Positions 9,539-18,365 of a stretch of 64,000 nucleotides of DNA are shown here, piece by piece (the stretch's first letter is position 1; the number at the start of each line of letters is the position of its first letter). The notes under the pieces are model-generated. The model did not search any database, had not been told where the DNA came from, and saw only the letters and a list, made by a program, of their open reading frames with translations. The stretch spans positions 2,666,001 through 2,730,000 of the forward strand of contig CP176050.1 of NCBI GenBank assembly GCA_046199005.1, read 5' to 3'. The position numbers and the translations under genes are program-made. The DNA comes from Ascidiimonas sp046199005 (lineage in GTDB: Bacteria; Bacteroidota; Bacteroidia; Flavobacteriales; Flavobacteriaceae).

Positions 9539-11176
9539 TTAGTTATAATTCATAATACTAGCGATTCCTTCAAGAGGAATGACCGCCCATCTGGGTCTCG
9601 AATTCAATTCGTACCCTAATTCATAGACTGCCTTTTCAAGAAGGCAATATCTCAATAAGAATTCTATTTCGTGACTGTATCCAATATTGAGGTTTTCCCG
9701 TTGCGCTTTATCGATGTATGTTTCAAGAAAGACTCCTACCATAAAGCGATACAAAACTTCCCCTGCTCTTAACAGATCATTTTTATCATACACATAATTC
9801 TCTGCATTGTTAAATACCGTAGAATAGATAGCGTAGTGAAAAGAGCGAAACATACCTGCTACATCTTTTAATGGTGGTTGCTTCACTTTTCTGTCGCGAA
9901 TCGTACTTTCTGGCTCACCTTCAAAATCTAACAAGTAAAAATCCTCTCCGTTTACAAGTACCTGACCCAGGTGATAATCACCATGAATTCGAATGCGCTC
10001 ACTTTTAAGTTTGGTCCAGTCGAATTCTAAAAATTTCTTACGGATCTCTTTTTTACGTTCCAAAAACTGCTGTGCCAGTTCTAATGACAAACCATCAAGT
10101 TTATGTAGATTATTTTCTATGGTATTCAATCGATTTTGAAACTGATAGATCAATCTATTTTTCAACCAAACCGTATAATCACTGTTGTAATTTGAAGGTG
10201 TAAAAGAAGTGTCCTGAATTTCACTTCCCATGGCTATGTGCATCTCTGCAGTTCGCAACGCCAATTGTTTGATCCTAATGAATAAATTGAGTCCGGCCCA
10301 GTCAATGATCTCTGGAGGAATATCAGTAATCTTTAGTCGCTTAAATAAAGATATCTCGGGTAATCTGGCAATCTCGATCTTTTTATACTCTAAATTACCA
10401 TATACTTTGTCTAATTCTTCTAACATATACTTCCAGGCGTCTCCCTGATTCGGCACCAACTCTTGCATGAGTCCCAGCGTTATAGTATCATCTTCACCAT
10501 GTTTCAAATTAATACTTCCGTGATATGCCGGTGTATTTTTAAAATCGCTTCGTTCTGTAAGAAATCGACTGATCTCGTAATCAGGATTGGTGTTAATATA
10601 AATACGCCTGAAAATCTTAAGTACAAAATGATCATTATAAATGATGGAAGTATTGCTTTGTTCAACTCCCATGAACCGGGAAGATTGGTAGCTTGTTTCC
10701 GTTAGTTTGATGCCCTTGTGAAACTGAATCTTTTCATGTTTTTGATCTGGAGTTGCATTCGCAATCTCTTCAAACAACAACTTTCTGAACTCTTCTTCAT
10801 GTAAAGCATCCATTATATAACCTGCCTTGCCATCAAAACTAATAGGTGTGATCACAGTATTACTGCTTAGATCTTCTTTTAAACAGAAAGAAAGCGGCAT
10901 AAAATAATTCTGAAAGAATGCCTCTTTAAAATTTACTTCCAGAAGTACCCCAAAATAGACTTGTGTATTTGAAATAATCTTAAAATAATCTATGATTTCA
11001 ATATACTTAAGCGTACTGGCTTTACCTGCATACCAACGTTTTTTTACAATGTATTCTTCTAATATATCTTCTGAAAATACTTTTAAGAACTCCTCGCTCT
11101 CAAATGCATCTTCCCATCTAATCTTAAAAGAAAAGGGAGTTTTAAAGGTATCTTGGTCGGTTGATTTTTGGTTCAT
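9539..11176 (-). CDS. mak: Maltokinase (GlgE pathway)
   Basis: This 545-residue protein carries the aminoglycoside-phosphotransferase-like kinase fold: the Brenner-type motif HGDYHLGQ and the following LLDFEGEP metal site lie in the C-terminal third. That combination, and its place between glgE and glgB, identify it as the maltokinase that phosphorylates maltose to maltose-1-phosphate, the GlgE substrate. In many bacteria this kinase is fused to, or beside, trehalose synthase; here it is a stand-alone protein and no TreS is present in the window. Its start codon overlaps the glgE stop by one base (TAATG), so translation is probably coupled. Confidence 0.93.
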   Translation of the reverse strand: MNQKSTDQDTFKTPFSFKIRWEDAFESEEFLKVFSEDILEEYIVKKRWYAGKASTLKYIEIIDYFKIISNTQVYFGVLLEVNFKEAFFQNYFMPLSFCLKEDLSSNTVITPISFDGKAGYIMDALHEEEFRKLLFEEIANATPDQKHEKIQFHKGIKLTETSYQSSRFMGVEQSNTSIIYNDHFVLKIFRRIYINTNPDYEISRFLTERSDFKNTPAYHGSINLKHGEDDTITLGLMQELVPNQGDAWKYMLEELDKVYGNLEYKKIEIARLPEISLFKRLKITDIPPEIIDWAGLNLFIRIKQLALRTAEMHIAMGSEIQDTSFTPSNYNSDYTVWLKNRLIYQFQNRLNTIENNLHKLDGLSLELAQQFLERKKEIRKKFLEFDWTKLKSERIRIHGDYHLGQVLVNGEDFYLLDFEGEPESTIRDRKVKQPPLKDVAGMFRSFHYAIYSTVFNNAENYVYDKNDLLRAGEVLYRFMVGVFLETYIDKAQRENLNIGYSHEIEFLLRYCLLEKAVYELGYELNSRPRWAVIPLEGIASIMNYN

Positions 11177-13116
11177 TACTTATGTACTTTAAAAAGGTGG
11201 AAAGGCAAGGTCGGATGTAACTCGACGAAACACCATTCTTTGTCCCACACATAACTGCTTCCGGTAATGGTATCGCTAATATGTAATTGTTGTCCTTCTC
11301 TGGTATCTAATTCTGCCAATGGTACTTTGATCCAACCCTGGCTGGTGTAATAAGAATCCAGATTTACCACCATAAGAGTGAAATCTTTTCGGTCATCATC
11401 AAATTTAAGATATGCCATAATTTTATCATTGTCGGTCTCACAAAAGATAATATTACGGGTTTGTTGCAGAGAACTGTATTTTTTCCTCGACTCGTTAATT
11501 TTTGTGATCACACTGGTAAGTTTGTTCTCTATATTCCAGTCCCAATGCCTGATCTGATACTTTTCAGAGTCTTTGTATTCTTCTTTACCAGGCACAGGTT
11601 CTGAGACCATTTGCTCAAACACTGGCCCATAAACTCCTGTATTTGAACTTAATGTCGCTGCTAAAAAATATTTTTGAAGGTACGTAGCCTCATTAGCTCC
11701 CTGAAGAGCATACGGATTTATATCTGGTGTATTAGGCCAGAAGTTTGGTCTGAAATACTCTTTTTGGTCTGTTTGTGTAAGCTCCGTTAAATATTCTTTA
11801 AGCTCCTGAGCAGAATTACGCCATGTAAAATACGTATAGGATTGTGTAAAACCCTGTTTAGCCAGCTCCTGCATTACTTTTGGACGTGTAAATGCCTCCG
11901 AAAGAAACAGCACATCGGGATACTTGGTCTTAACTTTCTCTATTAACCAACCCCAAAAATAGAAAGGCTTGGTATGTGGGTTATCAACTCTAAATACACG
12001 AATTCCACATTCTTTTATCCAGAACATCATGATATCTAACAATTCCTTCCAGAGATTTTTCCAATCTTTACTTTCGAAGTAAATAGGTAAGATATCCTGA
12101 TATTTCTTAGGAGGGTTTTCGGCATATTGAACGGTCCCATCTGGTCTCCATTTAAACCATGAAGGATGTTCTTTCACATAGGGATGATCTGGAGCAGCCT
12201 GTAACGCAAAATCCATAGCTACTTCTATTCCTAGATCTTTCGCCTTGTTAACCAAAGACTTAAAATCATCAATAGTTCCTAATTGCGGATGTACTGATTT
12301 ATGACCTCCTAATCGGGAACCTATTCCCCATGGAGAGCCCACATCACCTTCTTCGGCTACCGTAGCATTGTTTTTACCTTTTCTGTTCACCTCACCGATA
12401 GGATGAATTGGAGGAAAATAAAGTACGTCAAATCCCATATTTGCGACTCTTGGCAACAAATGCTCACAATCTTTAAACGTACCATGTCTTCCCTCTTCCT
12501 CTGAGGCAGAACGTGGAAAAAATTCATACCAGGTAGAAAATCTGGCTTTTAATCTGTCTACATAAATTTTAAGTTCTGGAGAGGTGTTTAAGAGCAGCTT
12601 TTCAGGATATTTCTTAAAAATCGCTTTCAGAGTAGCCGATTTTGCCTCCGCGATCGCCTTGTCATATTCTTTATCAGATTGAAACCAATCGATGAGCTCT
12701 TTAAGATAATTTTGTTCGTCAGGGTTCGCTTTCGATAAAATAGTATCAATATACTCCACGCCTTCAAGTAGTTCTGAAGTCACTTTTTGTCCGTCTTCTA
12801 TCTTTCGCTCAATCCCATGCTGCCAGTTCAAAGCATAGTCAACCCATCCTTCTATATAGTATGTATAATATCCCTGCTTTTCCACACTAAATTCTGCCTC
12901 CCAAACATCATTTCCTTTCGGGGTCATTCTCACCTCGCCTGCAAGCTTATCTTTAGCATGAAGAAATCGCACTGCACATTCAATAACATCGTGCCCATCT
13001 GAGAAGACATCGGCGGTAACCGTTACCTTCTCTCCTACCACCCTCTTAATATAAAAAAGGCCTCCATCAAGTTGAGGCTTTACATTTTCAATAATAACTC
13101 TTTTTTGGCTAAGCAT
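11176..13116 (-). CDS. glgE: Alpha-1,4-glucan:maltose-1-phosphate maltosyltransferase
   Basis: GlgE (GH13_3) extends alpha-1,4-glucan with maltose units from maltose-1-phosphate. The N-terminal beta domain is followed by the barrel with YFPPIHPIGEVNRKGKNN, the nucleophile region FRVDNPHTKP (Asp378) and the acid/base region LFLSEAFTRPK (Glu407). I chose the ATG at 13116, giving 646 residues beginning MLSQKRVIIENV. The frame extends upstream to 13203, but those 29 residues do not look like the family and would overlap the divergent hydrolase start. It is the first gene of glgE-mak-glgB-GH31. Confidence 0.95.
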   Translation of the reverse strand: MLSQKRVIIENVKPQLDGGLFYIKRVVGEKVTVTADVFSDGHDVIECAVRFLHAKDKLAGEVRMTPKGNDVWEAEFSVEKQGYYTYYIEGWVDYALNWQHGIERKIEDGQKVTSELLEGVEYIDTILSKANPDEQNYLKELIDWFQSDKEYDKAIAEAKSATLKAIFKKYPEKLLLNTSPELKIYVDRLKARFSTWYEFFPRSASEEEGRHGTFKDCEHLLPRVANMGFDVLYFPPIHPIGEVNRKGKNNATVAEEGDVGSPWGIGSRLGGHKSVHPQLGTIDDFKSLVNKAKDLGIEVAMDFALQAAPDHPYVKEHPSWFKWRPDGTVQYAENPPKKYQDILPIYFESKDWKNLWKELLDIMMFWIKECGIRVFRVDNPHTKPFYFWGWLIEKVKTKYPDVLFLSEAFTRPKVMQELAKQGFTQSYTYFTWRNSAQELKEYLTELTQTDQKEYFRPNFWPNTPDINPYALQGANEATYLQKYFLAATLSSNTGVYGPVFEQMVSEPVPGKEEYKDSEKYQIRHWDWNIENKLTSVITKINESRKKYSSLQQTRNIIFCETDNDKIMAYLKFDDDRKDFTLMVVNLDSYYTSQGWIKVPLAELDTREGQQLHISDTITGSSYVWDKEWCFVELHPTLPFHLFKVHK

Positions 13117-13194
13117 TTTTTTATAAACTTTAGTGTTCGTTAAAAATATAAAAAAGGTTTTAATTATATACCTTGCACTCCAATTAAGTAAGTA

Positions 13195-14061
13195 ATGACG
13201 CAAGGAGACTCGACAAAAGAAAAAAATCCTGTTATTAAAATTCCTAAATCCATTCTATTTACCGGCAAATTATTGCAACTATTTTCACTTCGACTTGCAG
13301 CCAGATTTGCGGCACGTTTGTTCATTACTCCTATCCGGTTCCGGTTGCCAGAAAGAGAATTAAAAATGGATCGCAATAGCAAACAAATACTACACAACTT
13401 ACCTCACAGCGGAAAAGAAATATGTGTCTATGAATACGGTGTTTCAGGAAAAAGGATTCTATTGGTTCATGGTTGGAGCGGCAGAGGCACCCAGTTAGTT
13501 AAGATTGCAGAAAAACTGGAGACTCATGGATATCAGACCATTAGTTTTGATGCTCCGGCCCACGGAAAAGCAGCAGGAAAAACGACTGATATCAAGGAGT
13601 TCATTGAAGCCGTGCTTTACCTAAATGTCAAATACGGTCCTTTTGAAGGAGCGGTCGGTCATTCTTTAGGAGGAATGACTTTGCTTAATGCAATGGCAAA
13701 AGGGCTAAATCTTAAAAGACTAGTGATTATCGGAAGTGGCGATATTGTTACTGATATCATGGACGATTTCATCAGGAATCTTGAATTGAAGCCTAAGGTT
13801 CGGTTATATATGCAAAACTATTTTGAAAATAAAACAAAAGAATTGATGAATGATTACTCAGCGAGTGTGGCAGCAAAACATGTGGAAATCCCCGTTTTGA
13901 TAATTCACGATGAGGAAGATGTTGAAGTATCCGTAAAATGTGCTTATCATTTACATAAGCACTTACAAAATAGTGAACTTTACATTACAAAAGGGCTGGG
14001 ACATCGTAAAATCCTGGGAAATGGTACGGTTGTTGATAAAAACTATACAACATATAAATAA
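13195..14061 (+). CDS. Alpha/beta hydrolase
   Basis: This 288-residue alpha/beta-hydrolase-fold protein has the oxyanion-loop motif LVHGWSGRG, a FDAPAHGKAAG segment and the nucleophile elbow GHSLGG. The catalytic acid is probably in the DEEDVEV segment, and the GLGHRKIL histidine near the C-terminus completes the triad. The substrate is unknown. The first ~60 residues (basic and hydrophobic) may contact the membrane, but no cleavable signal is evident. It is transcribed divergently from glgE with about 78 bases between the chosen starts. Confidence 0.88.
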   Translation: MTQGDSTKEKNPVIKIPKSILFTGKLLQLFSLRLAARFAARLFITPIRFRLPERELKMDRNSKQILHNLPHSGKEICVYEYGVSGKRILLVHGWSGRGTQLVKIAEKLETHGYQTISFDAPAHGKAAGKTTDIKEFIEAVLYLNVKYGPFEGAVGHSLGGMTLLNAMAKGLNLKRLVIIGSGDIVTDIMDDFIRNLELKPKVRLYMQNYFENKTKELMNDYSASVAAKHVEIPVLIIHDEEDVEVSVKCAYHLHKHLQNSELYITKGLGHRKILGNGTVVDKNYTTYK

Positions 14062-14081
14062 TCATTAAAAACTATAACGCC

Positions 14082-14633
14082 ATGAAACATTTAGGTAAAC
14101 TACTTTTAGCATTTTCAGTTCTTTTTATATCATGTGAAGGTGATCCGGGACCTCCGGGACGAGATGGCCTTGACGGATTAGATGGAGATACCTTTATAGG
14201 TACCGTATTTGAAACTCCTCCTGTTAATTTTAATATCAATAATGAGTTCTCTTTCACCTTTAATTTCCCTACTAATTTTGAGGTCTTTGAATCGGATGCT
14301 ATTCTTGTTTATCTTTTAGAAGATGTCACCGGTGATGGTAATGGTGGAGAAGCAGATATTTGGACACCGCTTCCACAGACTTTCTTTTTGAATGAAGGAA
14401 CGCTACTATACAGTTTTAATCACACCTTTTTTGATGTGGCGCTCTTTCTAGATGGAAATTACGACCTTGCCTTAACACCTGACGGCTTTACACAAAACCA
14501 AATATTCAGAATTGTAGTGGTACCTGCAGAATTCGGTCAGGCATCAAGGGTAGATCTTTCCAACTTTAGCCAGGTGATGGAAGCTCTGGGCAAAAAGGAA
14601 AGTGATATTATAAAACTTTCGAGCGCTCAGTAA
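14082..14633 (+). CDS. Lipoprotein with short collagen-like repeat
   Basis: This 183-residue lipoprotein (signal MKHLGKLLLAFSVLFISC, Cys18) has its lipobox followed at once by a run of Gly-X-Y triplets (GDPGPPGRDGLDGLDGD), a collagen-like stalk of five or six units. The remainder is a beta-rich globular domain with several Phe-Asn strands. Similar short-stalk lipoproteins are common in Bacteroidota and have no established role. It follows the hydrolase by 20 bases, so the two could be one transcript. Confidence 0.75.
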   Translation: MKHLGKLLLAFSVLFISCEGDPGPPGRDGLDGLDGDTFIGTVFETPPVNFNINNEFSFTFNFPTNFEVFESDAILVYLLEDVTGDGNGGEADIWTPLPQTFFLNEGTLLYSFNHTFFDVALFLDGNYDLALTPDGFTQNQIFRIVVVPAEFGQASRVDLSNFSQVMEALGKKESDIIKLSSAQ

Positions 14634-14721
14634 GTATTCTGAAAAAATGCAACTGTAAAATTTAAGGTTTTGTTACGACCAATGAATAAAACGAATCCTT
14701 AATTTTGTTAAAAAGTTGGAT

Positions 14722-15219
14722 ATGAAAAGAATTCTATTGGCAGTCGTCCTCATAGGTTTTGTAGGTTGCAATACCAATGCGCAACAGAAAAAATCTGAAA
14801 AAGCAGCAGAAAAAGAATATGCGATTACCAAAACTCCTGAAGAGTGGAAAGCACAGCTTAGCGACAAGGCCTATTATGTACTTAGGGAAAACGGTACGGA
14901 AAGAGCTTTTACAGGCAAGTACAATAAGTTTTATAAAGAAGGAACTTACGTTTGTGCGGGGTGTAATTCTCCACTGTACGAAAGCGACCATAAGTTTAAT
15001 AGCGGTACCGGATGGCCTTCTTTCGATCGTGGAATAGATAAAAATCTTGAATTGAGTGAAGACCTATCGTACGGAATGGTTCGCGTAGAGGTTTCATGCG
15101 CTGTTTGTGGCGGACATTTAGGACACGTTTTTGATGACGGACCTACTGAAACCACGGGACGAAGACATTGTATCAACTCAGCGGCTTTAAACTTTATACC
15201 AGAGAATGAAGGAAAATAA
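14722..15219 (+). CDS. msrB: Peptide-methionine (R)-S-oxide reductase, lipoprotein form
   Basis: This MsrB reduces methionine-R-sulfoxide in proteins. I start at the ATG at 14722 (165 residues); a TTG two codons earlier is less likely. The N-terminus MKRILLAVVLIGFVGC is a lipoprotein signal, so it acts outside the cytoplasm. The zinc cysteines are Cys78, 81, 126 and 129, and the catalytic cysteine is Cys150 in RRHCINSAAL. The position of the classical resolving cysteine is Thr96 (SGTGWPSF), so recycling must use another thiol or partner. It overlaps the next msrB gene by 14 bases. Confidence 0.95.
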   Translation: MKRILLAVVLIGFVGCNTNAQQKKSEKAAEKEYAITKTPEEWKAQLSDKAYYVLRENGTERAFTGKYNKFYKEGTYVCAGCNSPLYESDHKFNSGTGWPSFDRGIDKNLELSEDLSYGMVRVEVSCAVCGGHLGHVFDDGPTETTGRRHCINSAALNFIPENEGK

Positions 15220-15613
15220 AAAATACGCTGTCGAAAAAAGTGAGGCAGCATGGAAAGCGCAACTTTCACCTGAGGAATATCGAATTCTAAGAGAAAAAGG
15301 AACCGAGTACCCACATACAGGAGAATATAATTTACATTTTGAAAAAGGTATGTATAATTGCAGAGCCTGCAATGCGCCGTTATTTAAAAGTGATCAAAAA
15401 TTTGAAAGTGGTTGTGGATGGCCGAGTTTTGATGATGCATTGGAAGGTGCTATAGAATATCATAAAGACCACTCATTCGGAATGGTCAGAACCGAAATCG
15501 TTTGTGCCAATTGTGGTGGACATTTAGGACATATTTTTGATGATGGCCCTACACCTACCGGAATGCGCTATTGCGTTAATTCAGCAAGTATTGATTTTGA
15601 CGATCAGAAATAA
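15206..15613 (+). CDS. msrB: Peptide-methionine (R)-S-oxide reductase, cytoplasmic form
   Basis: This is a second MsrB of 135 residues, without signal peptide. Zinc cysteines are Cys52, 55, 100 and 103; the catalytic cysteine is Cys123 (MRYCVNSAS). Unlike its neighbour it keeps the classical resolving cysteine, Cys70 in ESGCGWPSF, so it can form the intramolecular disulfide reduced by thioredoxin. The ATG at 15206 lies inside the end of the preceding gene (14-base overlap in another frame), so the pair is very likely co-translated. The two proteins are clear paralogues that would serve the envelope and the cytoplasm. Confidence 0.96.
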   Translation: MKENKKYAVEKSEAAWKAQLSPEEYRILREKGTEYPHTGEYNLHFEKGMYNCRACNAPLFKSDQKFESGCGWPSFDDALEGAIEYHKDHSFGMVRTEIVCANCGGHLGHIFDDGPTPTGMRYCVNSASIDFDDQK

Positions 15614-15617
15614 TTAC

Positions 15618-15647
15618 AACAGCTTCCGAATTGGAAGCTGTTTTTTT
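15618..15647 (+). terminator. Rho-independent terminator after the msrB pair
   Basis: An 8-10 bp stem (CAGCTTCC / GGAAGCTG, extended by AA/TT) with a GAATT loop is followed by seven T. It begins five bases after the second msrB stop. Confidence 0.9.
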
Positions 15648-15661
15648 AACTAACCATTCTT

Positions 15662-16681
15662 ATGAGGTATTTTATTATTGTATTCTTGTTGATGTCTTTG
15701 ATGAGTCATTCTCAAAAAGGAACACTAATCGTTTTAAATAAATCTGATGACACAGCAGATCTGATAGATCTTGAAAGCCGTGAAAGTGTTGTCACATTAC
15801 CCACAGGAGACGGTCCGCATGAAGTCGCTATCTCTCCAGATGAAAAAACAGCTGTGATTACTAATTACGGTAGAAAATATTGGCCAGGAAGTTCGTTAAC
15901 GGTAATTGACATACCCAATAAGAAGGTGGTAAAAACCATTTCGCTCTCTTATAAGGCACCTCATGGTATTGAATTTATTGATGAAAATCGTTTGCTGGTG
16001 ACCTGTGAAGAAAGTAAAAGATTGGTAATAATTAACTACACAACCGGGCGTGCCGAAGGTAATATAGATACTCAGCAAGAAACCAGTCATATGGTAGTCT
16101 ATAGCCCGAAGTATAAAAGAGCGTTCGTTGCCAACATTCGATCCGGAAGCATTTCGGTAGTAGATGTAGAAAATAGAACACTTGAAAAGATCATAAAAAC
16201 AGGCAACGGTGCCGAAGGACTCACTTTATCTGCGGATGAATCTGAAGTTTGGGTTACCAATCGTGCGGATAACACCATCAGTATTGTAAACACAGAAAGT
16301 CTAACCATTGAAGAAACGCTTGTTTCAAAAGAATTTCCCATTCGCGCGAAAGGCACTGCCGATGGGAAATATATACTGGTCTCAAACGCAAAAACAGGAG
16401 ATGTTCATATTTTTGAAGCCTCTACCAGAAAACTCGTAAAAAACATTTCTATGGAAGTCACCGCAAAAGAAAAAGAAGCTTCCAGACTTTTTCAGGATTT
16501 CGATGACAGCCCTGTACCCGTAGGCATTTTGATACTACCCGATAATAGTTTCGCTTTTGTTGCCAATACAAATGCAGATGTAATTACCGTTATCGACCTC
16601 GAGAAAATGGAAATAACTGACCGTCTTACTGCTGGAAAAGAACCGGACGGCCTTGGTTACTCATCAATTATGTTAAAATAA
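15662..16681 (+). CDS. Secreted YncE-type seven-bladed beta-propeller protein
   Basis: This 339-residue protein has an N-terminal signal peptide (MRYFIIVFLLMSLMSHSQ) and repeated propeller motifs of the YVTN/YncE type: GPHEVAISPDEKTAVITNYG, APHGIEFIDENRLLVT, AEGLTLSADESEVWVTN, VPVGILILPDNSFAFVANT. Each blade pairs a P-G/E-V strand with a 'VxDxxxxxVxxTI' strand. The family is periplasmic and mostly of unknown binding function. It has its own transcript after the msrB terminator. Confidence 0.85.
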   Translation: MRYFIIVFLLMSLMSHSQKGTLIVLNKSDDTADLIDLESRESVVTLPTGDGPHEVAISPDEKTAVITNYGRKYWPGSSLTVIDIPNKKVVKTISLSYKAPHGIEFIDENRLLVTCEESKRLVIINYTTGRAEGNIDTQQETSHMVVYSPKYKRAFVANIRSGSISVVDVENRTLEKIIKTGNGAEGLTLSADESEVWVTNRADNTISIVNTESLTIEETLVSKEFPIRAKGTADGKYILVSNAKTGDVHIFEASTRKLVKNISMEVTAKEKEASRLFQDFDDSPVPVGILILPDNSFAFVANTNADVITVIDLEKMEITDRLTAGKEPDGLGYSSIMLK

Positions 16682-16687
16682 TCAAAG

Positions 16688-16706
16688 ACTTATCCTTAAG
16701 TTTTTT
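16688..16706 (+). terminator. Weak possible terminator after the beta-propeller gene
   Basis: A 5-bp stem (ACTTA / TAAGT) is followed by six T, seven bases after the stop codon. The stem is short, so this is tentative. Confidence 0.35.
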
Positions 16707-16795
16707 AGCAGTTGTAAAATCAAACAAAAATTTAGCCCTTCAAAACTTATTGCTTAACTTCGTGCCCGAAAATTAGCAATTAAAAATCTACGATC

Positions 16796-18187
16796 ATGAG
16801 TAAATACGATATCATTGTTTTAGGTAGCGGACCCGGAGGCTATGTAACTGCCATCAGAGCGTCTCAATTAGGATTTAAAACAGCGATCATTGAGAAGGAA
16901 AGTCTTGGAGGAGTTTGTTTGAATTGGGGCTGTATTCCAACTAAAGCACTCTTAAAATCTGCTCAGGTTTTTGAGTATCTGAAACATGCGAAGGATTACG
17001 GATTGAAAGTGTATGAATACGATAAGGATTTTGATGCCGTTGTAAAACGAAGCCGAAACGTTGCGGATGGCATGAGCAAGGGTGTACAGTTTCTCATGAA
17101 AAAGAATAAGATCGATGTCATCGAAGGATTCGGATCAGTAAAACCTGGAAAAAAGATAGATGTAAAGGACAGTGATGGTAAAGTGACCGAATATCAGGCA
17201 GATCATATTATTATTGCAACGGGAGCACGTTCAAGAGAATTACCCAGCTTACCACAAGACGGTAAAAAAGTAATTGGATACCGAGAAGCGATGACCCTTC
17301 CTTCTCAACCTAAACGTTTGGTGGTAGTAGGTAGCGGTGCCATAGGCGTAGAATTTGCTTATTTCTATAATTCCATGGGAACTGAGGTAACGATTGTAGA
17401 ATACATGCCTAGAATAGTTCCTGTAGAAGACGAGGAAATTTCCAAGCAACTGGAAAGAAGCTTTAAGAAAAGTGGTATTAATATCATGACTTCCGCCGAA
17501 GTTACTCAGGTAGATACTTCCGGCGACGGAGTAAAAGCAACTGTTAAAACTAAAAAAGGTGAAGAAATTCTCGAGGCAGATATCGTACTCTCTGCTGTAG
17601 GCATTAAATCGAATATTGAGAATATCGGTCTGGAAGATACAGGTATTGCCACGGATAGAGATAAGATACTGGTAAATGATTATTACGAAACCAATATCCC
17701 GGGCTACTATGCTATTGGAGATGTAACACCAGGACAGGCGCTGGCACACGTGGCTTCTGCGGAAGGAATTCTTTGTGTTGAAAAAATTGCAGGGATGCAT
17801 GTAGAGCCCTTAGATTATGGCAATATTCCGGGATGTACGTATTGTTATCCTGAAGTAGCCTCTGTAGGTCTTACAGAAGCCCAGGCAAAAGAAAAGGGAT
17901 TTGACATCAAAGTCGGAAAGTTCCCATTTTCTGCTTCCGGTAAGGCAAAAGCCGGAGGAAACTCAGAAGGGTTTGTAAAGGTAATCTTTGATGCTAAATA
18001 CGGGGAGTGGCTAGGATGCCATATGATAGGTGCCGGCGTCACCGACATGGTTGCAGAAGCCGTGGTTGCGCGTAAGCTGGAGACTACAGGTCACGAGGTA
18101 TTAAAAGCGGTGCACCCTCACCCCACCATGAGTGAAGCGGTGATGGAAGCAGTAGCCGATGCCTATGATGAGGTGATCCATTTGTAA
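16796..18187 (+). CDS. lpdA: Dihydrolipoyl dehydrogenase
   Basis: This is a 463-residue flavoprotein disulfide reductase, the E3 component of 2-oxoacid dehydrogenase complexes. The N-terminal FAD fingerprint is GSGPGGYVTAIRASQLG, the redox disulfide is GGVCLNWGCIPTK (Cys41 and Cys46), the NAD-binding site is VVGSGAIGVEFA, and the C-terminal HPHPTMSEA holds the catalytic His. All key residues are present and length is normal. No E1 or E2 gene is nearby, so it is probably a shared E3. It ends before a bidirectional hairpin at 18305-18331. Confidence 0.97.
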   Translation: MSKYDIIVLGSGPGGYVTAIRASQLGFKTAIIEKESLGGVCLNWGCIPTKALLKSAQVFEYLKHAKDYGLKVYEYDKDFDAVVKRSRNVADGMSKGVQFLMKKNKIDVIEGFGSVKPGKKIDVKDSDGKVTEYQADHIIIATGARSRELPSLPQDGKKVIGYREAMTLPSQPKRLVVVGSGAIGVEFAYFYNSMGTEVTIVEYMPRIVPVEDEEISKQLERSFKKSGINIMTSAEVTQVDTSGDGVKATVKTKKGEEILEADIVLSAVGIKSNIENIGLEDTGIATDRDKILVNDYYETNIPGYYAIGDVTPGQALAHVASAEGILCVEKIAGMHVEPLDYGNIPGCTYCYPEVASVGLTEAQAKEKGFDIKVGKFPFSASGKAKAGGNSEGFVKVIFDAKYGEWLGCHMIGAGVTDMVAEAVVARKLETTGHEVLKAVHPHPTMSEAVMEAVADAYDEVIHL

Positions 18188-18207
18188 AAACCCCAAAAAG
18201 TAAACTA

Positions 18208-18299
18208 CCTCAGGGCAAGCCCATAAAGTATTTGCTTGAAAATAACGTTTAATTTCGAGGCTAGCCTCAGGGCATGAGACCCTTTGGCGGCGCCAATGA
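18208..18299. repeat. Intergenic palindrome and short direct repeats
   Basis: The spacer after lpdA holds two copies of CCTCAGGGCA (18208-18217 and 18265-18274) and a perfect 12-bp palindrome GAGGCTAGCCTC (18257-18268) that overlaps the second copy. It is GC-rich compared with the flanks and may be a small extragenic repeat element. No reading frame is seen. Confidence 0.5.
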
Positions 18300-18303
18300 A
18301 TAG

Positions 18304-18331
18304 AAAAGCCGAATCTCTCCGATTCGGCTTT
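18304..18331. terminator. Bidirectional terminator between lpdA and aroQ
   Basis: An 11-bp perfect stem (AAAGCCGAATC / GATTCGGCTTT) with a TCTCC loop lies between two convergent genes and has T-rich flanks on the plus side and A-rich flanks on the minus side, so it can stop transcription in both directions. Confidence 0.85.
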
Positions 18332-18365
18332 ATTTTGTACTACTCTTTTAATACTGTCTTTATCC

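Noticed and set aside
13117..13203. 29-codon upstream extension of glgE
   Set aside because: The residues are hydrophobic and not family-like, and they reach the start of the divergent hydrolase; the internal ATG at 13116 gives the normal GlgE start.
14082..14257. Opposite-strand reading frame over the collagen-like lipoprotein
   Set aside because: It is a shadow generated by the Gly-Pro-rich repeat and has no independent support.
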